From Rickettsiales bacterium (GTDB lineage Bacteria; Pseudomonadota; Alphaproteobacteria; Rickettsiales; 21-14-0-20-44-7): DNA of 6,178 bases. The notes under the pieces were generated by a model. It was not told the origin of the DNA. It did not search any database and saw only the letters and a program-made list of their open reading frames with translations. Positions 1 to 5,502 of this stretch are shown here, piece by piece (position 1 is the stretch's first letter; the number at the start of each line of letters is the position of its first letter). The stretch is from NCBI GenBank assembly GCA_023301015.1, contig JALZVI010000133.1, forward strand, positions 1 to 6,178, written 5' to 3'. Both the position numbers and the translations under genes were made by a program.

Positions 1-78
1 CACCAGCATTGACTGATATTTATCAGCATACCAATTCACCCCATATTTAGGCTTTTTTTGTGGCTTAATGTCATTCAT
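1..78 (-). CDS. 5' end of a probable T4SS gene, possibly VirB8-like (partial)
   Basis: An open reading frame starts at ATG 78..76 and runs without a stop through 26 codons to the window edge; it begins MNDIKPQKKPKYGVNWYADK. The visible part is a short Lys/Pro-rich hydrophilic leader followed by an NWYADKY segment. It has no signal peptide and no membrane helix before the cut. A short cytoplasmic leader with aromatic and charged residues ahead of a membrane anchor is usual for VirB8/TrbF-type inner-membrane subunits, and VirB8 follows VirB6 in the canonical virB order. The VirB8 label therefore rests mostly on gene order plus weak resemblance. No convincing Shine-Dalgarno sequence precedes the ATG, and a promoter-like element sits directly upstream. 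The frame is well supported; the identity is tentative. Confidence 0.45.
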   Translation of the reverse strand, partial: MNDIKPQKKPKYGVNWYADKYQSMLV

Positions 79-84
79 ACGCAA

Positions 85-113
85 ATTTTACAAGAACAAT
101 TCATATTGGTCAA
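85..113 (-). promoter_or_regulatory. Candidate sigma70-type promoter for the 3'-most T4SS gene
   Basis: On the minus strand TTGACC (113..108) is separated by exactly 17 bp from TAAAAT (90..85). Both hexamers match the consensus at 5 of 6 positions. The predicted transcription start, about 7 bp past the -10, falls on or next to the A of the ATG at 78, which would make the transcript leaderless or nearly so. A second perfect TATAAT lies upstream at 141..136 without a good -35. The 111-bp spacer (79..189) has no convincing rho-independent terminator. Confidence 0.4.
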
Positions 114-189
114 CAAAGCATACGGGTTAATTCAAATTATATAGCGTTTTGTGAGAAGCACATGCGCTAAAACGACTTCACCCCGTCAG

Positions 190-1584
190 CTACGAATCAT
201 TTATAGCCGACTCGGCATTTTCTTTAAGGCGCGCACCACCACGACCGCTATTTGAAAGCTGAACATTAGACTTGCTTGGCTGATTATTAAACAGCTTTGC
301 TCCACCGTCTTGCAAGCCCTTAAGAGTTTTTTCATGCGCCATGCCGTGAGAGCGCGAGCCTGTACCAAAGTCAGAGTCAGTTAGTGACTGCATGAGGTTA
401 GCAAATTTCGGGTTACCAGCAATTAGCGAGGCAAAGCGCGGAACTTCTTTCATGAACTGATAGCTCAAATAAATCACCACCGTGGCCACCAAAAGCTTGA
501 ACATAAACCAAGGCACAAACGGATCCTTCCCATCATATCCCAGCTTCGTCACATACTTCTCGGCCGTTGCTACAGTTACACCATGGCTCTTATAAATCGC
601 GTCAACTGCACCGCCATCAACCGTTTGTCCCTGGCTAATCAACTGCTCTTCATAGCCCTTTTCAAGCACCAACTCATTAAACCCAAGCTTGATGAGATCC
701 ATGAAATCAATGAAAAACGGCTCGATCATAATTAGATATACGACCACCACAATTATTTGCAGAATAAAACTTATTATCATCTTCTGCCACTCATCCGTCA
801 AAAACTCCATTGCCTTGAAGAGCTTTGCGGGGAGGAAAATTGGCGTCAGCATGAGCAAGAAAATTAGCCCCATAATCGCCAGCAAATAACGCACCATAAT
901 AATCACATATGTCATCAGCCACCCAGCAATGACGGTGAAGAACAAGCCCGTAATAAACCCGCCACCGGGAACCAGCTTACCCACAGCATAGCCAAGCACA
1001 AACAGCCGTACATCAACGGTCTTCATACTACTACCATTCTCCAGCTCGGGCATAAACATCGTCTCGAACATCTTCGTGAAATGCTGATCGACATACACAT
1101 AAAACTCCGTCTCACCCTTCGCACTCTCTAGTATAATACCTACTATTTCTGCGGGAATAGTCAGGATGCTCACATAGAAAAAATTGAAGAAAATATCGCT
1201 ATTTGTTGCGAACGCATAGATGAATGACATTTTCAGCAAATTCACCATCGCCGCACCTGTAGTGGTTGGCACAGTGCCGATAATAAATGTTATACCCCAA
1301 ATAATTATGAACAAAGCCATCGCTGCATGAATCGCCGAGAGATATTCCGCACTGGTCACAATGTTGCAATAGAGGGGCACAATACCGTTATTGAACACAG
1401 TCAGAACCTTGCAAGAAATCGCCGTAAACAGCCCCGCCTTATAGTCCACAGAGCAATTCAAGGTGAACCCGCCTTCAGTCCCGCACCCGCCTGGGTTACT
1501 GGAAAATTGAGTAAAGATCTCAGCGTGCGCCAGCGTTGGCACAAAAAGCAATGCAATGAAAAATAGTATATAACTACCCCGCAT
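190..1584 (-). CDS. VirB6/TrbL-family polytopic inner-membrane T4SS protein
   Basis: VirB6/TrbL-family proteins are polytopic inner-membrane channel subunits of type IV secretion systems. The product (464 aa from ATG 1584) starts with a predicted signal peptide ending at about A21 (AHA). A short Cys-rich stretch follows (C34, C44, C58, C73), then about six or seven hydrophobic segments (roughly 83-105, 113-152, 195-250 holding two helices, 270-294, 360-378). The central segment with TPIFLPAK followed by a conserved-type Trp (W266 in DEWQKM) is the VirB6/TrbL hallmark region. Residues after about 400 form a polar, Gly/Ser/Asn-rich, probably disordered tail. A GTG at 1587 is in frame, but it abuts the AGGAGG sequence, so ATG 1584 is preferred. 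The gene overlaps the end of the VirB4-like gene by 11 bp, indicating translational coupling. The symbol is left blank because the exact system type is unclear. Confidence 0.85.
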   Translation of the reverse strand: MRGSYILFFIALLFVPTLAHAEIFTQFSSNPGGCGTEGGFTLNCSVDYKAGLFTAISCKVLTVFNNGIVPLYCNIVTSAEYLSAIHAAMALFIIIWGITFIIGTVPTTTGAAMVNLLKMSFIYAFATNSDIFFNFFYVSILTIPAEIVGIILESAKGETEFYVYVDQHFTKMFETMFMPELENGSSMKTVDVRLFVLGYAVGKLVPGGGFITGLFFTVIAGWLMTYVIIMVRYLLAIMGLIFLLMLTPIFLPAKLFKAMEFLTDEWQKMIISFILQIIVVVVYLIMIEPFFIDFMDLIKLGFNELVLEKGYEEQLISQGQTVDGGAVDAIYKSHGVTVATAEKYVTKLGYDGKDPFVPWFMFKLLVATVVIYLSYQFMKEVPRFASLIAGNPKFANLMQSLTDSDFGTGSRSHGMAHEKTLKGLQDGGAKLFNNQPSKSNVQLSNSGRGGARLKENAESAINDS

Positions 1585-3478
1585 CACCCTCCTCTACTGG
1601 CTGAGCAGCAAGAATCTGCGGCTTGCCCTTTGGATATAAAAGCTTATCTACCAGCTCCTCAGAAATTGCATATTTAAGCACCATCTCTTCGTAGTTATGC
1701 TTCACATAAATATACTCATCTTCAAGCATCGTAACAATCTTCACCTCATCATCAAACAGGTCAAAATTGCTCGCATTTTTTCTAATATCAGGACTATTGA
1801 AAAATATCTGACTATCAAAGCTTGTAAGCAGCTCCACATGGTCATTCACATATTTTGTGCAAGCAACAAGGATCGAATCATTCTCGCCGATATCTTCCAA
1901 AAAGTTGGTAAAAAATTCAGCACCCGAACTCTCAACAACCTTATCCAAACTACTAAACAGAATCACTAGCTTCTCATGCTTTTCAGATTGCGCTTTCAAA
2001 TACTCAAAATCAAAGCTCGTTACATACTCAGCCCCAATTTCGTCCGCCACATCGCGTGAATTACCCTTTTCGTCGTAATAAACCACATGGCAAGGGAATT
2101 TCTTCAAATGCACTCCCATCAGATTCATCACAGAATTTCGCTGCTCTTCATAATCACTAACAATCAGAACATGCCCAGATCCGTTATTTATAAAATGGAA
2201 AGGAAATGGCTCGTTGCTATCCTGCGTTTCAAAGAACACAACAGGATCTCCAAAAAGACTCGCATCAATTTCTTGGTAAATATCATTCCCCAAAATCGCA
2301 AAATTGGCAATATCCTTGCGCGGCACAATATCTTGGCGCTTCATGAACATGAAATTTGCTGGCACAATCGACCAAAATGCCTTTTCCAAGCTAATATCTT
2401 CCGTAATTCCAATCAGCCCAAGGCGAGCAAGCTCCTTATGCACACTCACCAAAGTTTGACGCAGCTTTTTCTGACTCGGCTGCATTAGCAAAATGTTGGT
2501 TTGCTGCAAAACATAGTTGTCCGAATCGTTAGAATCCACACCCTCAGTTCCAATCATGCGCGCAAAGTTCTTATCTTCCGTGTGCTTATCCACCTCTTCT
2601 TGATATTGCAAATGATGCATATGAGTATTAGCCGACGCGAAATCCAAAGACTGACTGATCACCATCTCGCTATCGATATTAAGCAAATAGTCGAGCGAAC
2701 GCGCGGGCAACAAACCAGCTTCTTTCAGCGAAATAACACTCGCATAATTCCTCCCCCTCTCGCTATCAACTTCAATTGTTGCAGCGAATTCATTAAAGGA
2801 AAGCTCTTCTGGCAAAAGATTATATGACAAATCAGAGAGCGGCATTTCAACATGCTCGTCGAAGAAACTTAGGATTCTATGCAAAAACTCCATCGGCTCG
2901 GAATAAAAACTACCGTCTTTCTCGTAGGCACCCAACTTCATCGCGCCGAATTGCTCCAAATTTGAATACACCTTAGCCATCAGCTGAGTAAGCTCCGCAT
3001 CCTTCACTTTCAAATCCGCATCGCTCTTCCTGTGCATTGCCTTTGAGCTAAATGCGCGCAGCAAACTTCTTGGATCAAGAAAATTGAAGCCAGTGGAGTC
3101 ACGAATTACTGAAATATAAACCGCATTTTCAAAATGCAATTTTTCTGGCAAAGTTTGGCGCCATGCAAACTCAATTTGCTTGGATACATCTTGCGAATTT
3201 AGCTTTTTGATTGCTTGACGGGTGCGGGTTGTGTGAATCCAGACCGAATGCTTTGCAGGGTCAATCACCTCGTTCAGGCTATCACGAATAACCTGACGGA
3301 ACTCTTCATCATTTGCCCCAGCGTCCTGATCAAGCTTGATAAATTGAATTAGCTCACCGTTTTTGGTGAGGATTGAATCGCTTGAATAGTGGCAAGCGAA
3401 GGGTATAAAATCGTGGATTTTTAGCTTATCCTGCTGCTTGCCTTGCGCGTCTTTGGGCTGCTGTTTATCTGCTAGCAT
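1574..3478 (-). CDS. Degenerate VirB4-family protein lacking ATPase motifs
   Basis: VirB4 proteins are the AAA+-like ATPases that power pilus assembly and substrate transfer. The N-terminal region here is typical of VirB4/CagE/TrbE (FIPFACHYSS then ILTKNGELIQFIKL, residues 25-49). The C-terminal region can be aligned along its length: HVLIV (436-440) matches the strand before the P-loop, ILVACTKYVND (536-546) matches the VLATQSVSD-type motif, and SQIFFNSPD (556-564) matches the TKIFLPNP-type segment. The catalytic residues are missing, however. SDYEEQRN (441-448) stands where GxxGxGK[ST] is expected, and LVILFSSL (504-511) has Ser-Ser where Walker B has Asp-Glu. Length is 634 aa against about 800 usual, and most of the shortfall lies between these two motifs. 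The frame is intact, so this is not a recent pseudogene. A weak GGGG at 3488..3485 precedes the ATG. It starts 32 bp after the upstream pilin gene. No VirB3-like membrane extension is fused at the N-terminus. It is probably a structural, non-catalytic paralogue. Confidence 0.85.
   Translation of the reverse strand: MLADKQQPKDAQGKQQDKLKIHDFIPFACHYSSDSILTKNGELIQFIKLDQDAGANDEEFRQVIRDSLNEVIDPAKHSVWIHTTRTRQAIKKLNSQDVSKQIEFAWRQTLPEKLHFENAVYISVIRDSTGFNFLDPRSLLRAFSSKAMHRKSDADLKVKDAELTQLMAKVYSNLEQFGAMKLGAYEKDGSFYSEPMEFLHRILSFFDEHVEMPLSDLSYNLLPEELSFNEFAATIEVDSERGRNYASVISLKEAGLLPARSLDYLLNIDSEMVISQSLDFASANTHMHHLQYQEEVDKHTEDKNFARMIGTEGVDSNDSDNYVLQQTNILLMQPSQKKLRQTLVSVHKELARLGLIGITEDISLEKAFWSIVPANFMFMKRQDIVPRKDIANFAILGNDIYQEIDASLFGDPVVFFETQDSNEPFPFHFINNGSGHVLIVSDYEEQRNSVMNLMGVHLKKFPCHVVYYDEKGNSRDVADEIGAEYVTSFDFEYLKAQSEKHEKLVILFSSLDKVVESSGAEFFTNFLEDIGENDSILVACTKYVNDHVELLTSFDSQIFFNSPDIRKNASNFDLFDDEVKIVTMLEDEYIYVKHNYEEMVLKYAISEELVDKLLYPKGKPQILAAQPVEEGDAG
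1588..1593 (-). promoter_or_regulatory. Strong ribosome binding site of the VirB6-family gene
   Basis: AGGAGG, a perfect anti-16S match, lies at 1593..1588 within the last codons of the upstream VirB4-like gene. The GTG at 1587 touches this site, while the ATG at 1584 has 3 nt of spacing, or 6 nt from the overlapping GAGG at 1594..1591. This favours the ATG as the start. Confidence 0.7.
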
Positions 3479-3510
3479 CTAATGCCCCATTTAAATTACT
3501 TATTTAATCC

Positions 3511-3942
3511 TTAGAATCCACCGCAGCTTGTTCCGCTACTATATGAAACTCCCCAGCCGCTTGAGCTTACAAAGCCGCCCCAGCCTTCGTCACTTGTTCC
3601 CGCAACAATTGCCTTCACAATATCAGCTGAACCGAAAATTGCAAACACCCCAACTGCGAACAACAATGCCGTTCCCCATGTCACCTTACCAAAGAAGGCC
3701 GAAATCCCGAGGAATATAATTGCTAGTGATGCGATAGCTTGACCGACTCCGCCTTGAAACCATCCTGCAATATTACATAAAGCATTAGCAATACCACCTG
3801 CCGCGCCGTTGCCACAACCAAAGTTGAAGCCACCTCCCGAACCGAGGCTGACGCCACAGCTTGCCCAAGCGGCCACATCCATCGAGAAATACATCGCGAT
3901 TGTGGCTAGAACTAGAACAGTCATATTGCTATCTTTTTTCAT
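3511..3942 (-). CDS. VirB2/TrbC-family pilin, long Gly/Ser-rich variant
   Basis: This 143-aa precursor is a VirB2/TrbC-family major pilin candidate. It begins MKKDSN, followed by a hydrophobic signal segment with probable cleavage near A27 (AWA). Next comes a Gly-rich stretch with C29 and C43, then C56 in LCNIAGWF. The VirB2-type helical hairpin covers about 66-84 (AIASLAIIFLGISAFF) and 89-110, with the polar turn GKVTWG between them. The C-terminal tail of about 30 residues is rich in Gly, Ser and Trp and ends SSGTSCGGF (C140). Its core (55-109) is 44/55 identical to the neighbouring pilin, but both ends differ strongly. No strong ribosome binding site is visible; GAG lies about 12 nt before the ATG. 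An in-frame ATG at 3924 (M7) would shorten the signal peptide and remove its lysines, so it is less likely. The two pilins may form different fibres or a mixed one. Confidence 0.85.
   Translation of the reverse strand: MKKDSNMTVLVLATIAMYFSMDVAAWASCGVSLGSGGGFNFGCGNGAAGGIANALCNIAGWFQGGVGQAIASLAIIFLGISAFFGKVTWGTALLFAVGVFAIFGSADIVKAIVAGTSDEGWGGFVSSSGWGVSYSSGTSCGGF
3616..3780 (-). repeat. Duplicated pilin core, copy in the long pilin gene
   Basis: This segment encodes residues 55-109 of the long pilin and is paralogous to 4061..4225. The encoded segments share 44 of 55 residues. At DNA level a 26-bp stretch is identical (3674..3699 and 4119..4144). It reflects tandem gene duplication and is not a mobile repeat. 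Confidence 0.85.
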
Positions 3943-4012
3943 AATTATTTACATCTCATATTTAGTTTCAAAGCGAAGCCGGCCAAACCAACTCGCTCAC
4001 TTCTCTAATAAT

Positions 4013-4345
4013 CTACAAGTTCTCGCAAACAGCCGCTTCACCTTCATCACTAATTGCAGCAACAATGTCAGCTGAACCAAAGATTGCGAAAATACCAACT
4101 GCAAACATCAAGGCCAAGCCCCATGTCACCTTACCAAAGAAGGCTGCAATGCCGAGGAAAATGATCGCCACTGTAGCAATCGCCTTACCTGTACCACCCG
4201 AGAACCATTCTGCAATTGTACAAAGCGGATCACTTAGCGGATCGTCGTTTGCTGTCGCAACTTCTGGAATCATAGTAATAACACCTGCTGCCGCTAGACT
4301 TAGAGCGATTGTTGATAAGTTTTTATTTTTTAGAAGTTCTTTCAT
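4013..4345 (-). CDS. VirB2/TrbC-family pilin, short variant, first gene of the T4SS block
   Basis: This 110-aa precursor has a classical signal peptide (MKELLKNKN then a hydrophobic stretch) with probable cleavage after A32 (ATA). An acidic mature start (NDDPLSDP) leads to C42 in LCTIAEWF. The VirB2 hairpin follows, with helices about 53-70 and 76-96 and the turn GKVTWG. The tail is short and acidic and ends AVCENL, with C107. The mature protein would be about 78 residues, close to ordinary VirB2 pilins. An AGG sits about 10 nt before the ATG. The gene follows two promoter candidates and lies 70 bp before the second pilin gene, so it is probably the first and most highly expressed gene of the operon. 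It lacks the C29/C43 region and the Gly/Ser tail of its paralogue. Confidence 0.87.
   Translation of the reverse strand: MKELLKNKNLSTIALSLAAAGVITMIPEVATANDDPLSDPLCTIAEWFSGGTGKAIATVAIIFLGIAAFFGKVTWGLALMFAVGIFAIFGSADIVAAISDEGEAAVCENL
4061..4225 (-). repeat. Duplicated pilin core, copy in the short pilin gene
   Basis: This segment encodes residues 41-95 of the short pilin and is the partner of 3616..3780. The flanking parts of the two genes do not align, so divergence or domain swapping has been concentrated at the signal peptide, the mature N-terminus and the C-terminal tail. Confidence 0.85.
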
Positions 4346-4380
4346 TTTTTAATACCTGTATGTTGACCAATGTTTCAATA

Positions 4381-4389
4381 ATTATAGCA
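4381..4389 (-). promoter_or_regulatory. Extended -10 promoter of the T4SS block
   Basis: TGCTATAAT (4389..4381, minus strand) combines a perfect TATAAT with the TGn extension. The -35 region at a 17-bp spacing (CTTTTT) is poor, as is common for extended -10 promoters. Transcription would start near 4374, giving a leader of about 30 nt before the pilin ATG at 4345. Confidence 0.5.
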
Positions 4390-4457
4390 TGAAATACGTA
4401 TACAAAAAGTTAACGTCTTTAAATTCTTGTAAGATTTAGCTATAATACCTGCTAATA

Positions 4458-4485
4458 ACTATATATTAACATAGAAATGTGTCAC
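4458..4485 (-). promoter_or_regulatory. Second, upstream promoter candidate of the T4SS block
   Basis: GTGACA (4485..4480) and TATAGT (4463..4458) each match the sigma70 consensus at 5 of 6 positions, with a 16-bp spacer. The start would be near 4451, leaving a leader of about 105 nt. The surrounding 167-bp spacer (4346..4512) is very AT-rich, which makes chance -10 matches likely. No convincing terminator for the upstream cytochrome gene is visible in it, so read-through is possible. Confidence 0.35.
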
Positions 4486-4512
4486 TTTTTTTACAGTAAT
4501 GCTGCAATTCTA

Positions 4513-5007
4513 TTACAAGATTCTGCGCAATAGGTTCAATTTATCCACAATCAGGTGCTTCAAGAACCCAACAACGTGCAGAACAATCATAGCAATCAGC
4601 GCATAAGCCAGATATTCATGCACCTCGTTGGCAATACCAGCGAACTCCTTGTTTTTCTCAACCACCGTGAATGTCGCCATACCCCACAGCTTAACAGGGT
4701 AACCAGCAAAGTTAGACATCAACCAGCCCGAGACAGGCATTAGGAGCAGCAGAGAGTAGAGAGCGAAATGCCCAAGCTTGGCAAGCCTACGCTCGACAGA
4801 CTTAATCTCAGAAGGAATCTCAGGGGACTTCGTTCTCAACCTAGAAAGAATACGCAGCGACAGCAAGATCAGCAATGTTACGCCAATTGATTTATGAATT
4901 CCGTATAAATTTGGCGAATCCATCAAAAAGCCCAGGGCTATTGTACCAATAACCAACAAAGCCATCAGCCAATGCAAAACTCTAATTGATATATGATACT
5001 TACCCAT
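4513..5007 (-). CDS. Cytochrome b561 family protein (CybB-like)
   Basis: This small integral-membrane di-heme cytochrome transfers electrons at the inner membrane; the E. coli relative CybB oxidises superoxide and reduces ubiquinone. From ATG 5007 the product has 164 aa, against 176 in E. coli. It has four hydrophobic helices at about 9-29, 37-56, 76-97 and 127-151. The expected heme-ligand histidines are present: H12 (VLHW) in helix 1, H38 (GIHKSIG) in helix 2, and H130 (EVHEYL) and H144 (VLHVVGF) in helix 4. The helix-3 stretch GHFALYSLLLLMPVSGW is also characteristic. A TTG start at 5019 is in frame, but the ATG gives the usual KYHIS-type N-terminus. Only 21 bp separate it from CheW, so it is probably co-transcribed with the chemotaxis genes. 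Its role there is unknown; redox coupling is a guess. Confidence 0.88.
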   Translation of the reverse strand: MGKYHISIRVLHWLMALLVIGTIALGFLMDSPNLYGIHKSIGVTLLILLSLRILSRLRTKSPEIPSEIKSVERRLAKLGHFALYSLLLLMPVSGWLMSNFAGYPVKLWGMATFTVVEKNKEFAGIANEVHEYLAYALIAMIVLHVVGFLKHLIVDKLNLLRRIL

Positions 5008-5028
5008 AAAAACCCGCAATATTAAATA

Positions 5029-5502
5029 CTATGCGTCGTAGTTTAATAGATTATTCACATCAATAACAAGCATAATTCTATCTTCCAAGCGATAAACACC
5101 GCTAGACAAATCTGCCCACATTGGCTCTAAGTTTGGCGGATTCTGTTCAAACTTCTTGATTGGCAAAGTCATCACGTCTTCGATCTTATCGACAATCAAG
5201 CTATATAGCTCCTGCCCTTTTTCCACCACAATACTCATCCGTTCACGATCGCCTTCAATAGGCCCAATCCCAAGCTTCTCGCGCATATCAATTGCAGTTA
5301 CAATTCTCCCACGCAAGTTCAGCAGCCCAGCCACTTCCTTTTTCGCCAAAGGAACGGGCGCAATTTCATGATGATCAAGAACATCTTGCACATCCAGCAC
5401 ATCAATACCGAGCAACTGCCCATCAACTTCAAATGTCGCAAATTGCGAACCACCCTCGACTGCTGGCAAGGCGCCATCTAATTCAACTAATTCACCACTC
5501 AT
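5029..5502 (-). CDS. cheW: Chemotaxis coupling protein CheW
   Basis: CheW is the cytoplasmic scaffold that bridges chemoreceptors and the kinase CheA. The 157-aa product has a short acidic leader (1-18) and a single CheW domain of two beta-barrel subdomains. Diagnostic parts are FEVDGQLLGIDVLDVQDVL (24-42), VPLAKKEVAGLLNLRGRIV (50-68) with the conserved N-L-R-G core, TAIDMR, a middle SLIVDKIEDVM strand and the C-terminal LEDRIMLVIDVNNLL. Length is normal for the family. The start ATG overlaps the stop of the CheA gene (ATGA at 5502..5499), showing translational coupling, and a strong ribosome binding site precedes it. CheV is excluded because no receiver domain follows in this frame. Confidence 0.95.
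   Translation of the reverse strand: MSGELVELDGALPAVEGGSQFATFEVDGQLLGIDVLDVQDVLDHHEIAPVPLAKKEVAGLLNLRGRIVTAIDMREKLGIGPIEGDRERMSIVVEKGQELYSLIVDKIEDVMTLPIKKFEQNPPNLEPMWADLSSGVYRLEDRIMLVIDVNNLLNYDA

Noticed and set aside
13..26. Inverted repeat CTGATA-TT-TATCAG
   Set aside because: It is inside the coding frame of the partial gene and the sequence fits ordinary codons (Asp-Lys-Tyr-Gln).
75..104. A 9-codon minus-strand frame with three Cys (MNCSCKICV) whose stop overlaps the ATG of the last gene as ATGA
   Set aside because: It has no ribosome binding site, it overlaps the promoter candidate, and a frame this short is easily due to chance.
142..174. Alternative stems in the spacer after the VirB6 gene (CGTTTT/AAAACG at 145..150 and 169..174; TAGCG/CGCTA at 142..146 and 165..169)
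   Set aside because: The stems are only 5-6 bp with loops of 18 nt, and no T-run follows on the minus strand, so it is not a credible terminator or attenuator.
2087..2488. A 133-codon open frame on the plus strand, and similar plus-strand frames at 2501..2827, 4065..4352 and 3809..4075
   Set aside because: They lie antisense within well-supported T4SS genes, have no recognisable domain and show compositions expected from the complementary strand.
3972..3997. Stem AGCGA/TCGCT in the 70-bp spacer between the two pilin genes, possibly tuning pilin levels
   Set aside because: Five base pairs with a 16-nt loop and no T-run is too weak to call.
4350..4451. TAATACCTG present twice in the spacer before the pilin genes (4350..4358 and 4443..4451)
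   Set aside because: Nine bases in a very AT-rich spacer is close to chance expectation, and one copy is simply the ribosome-binding region.
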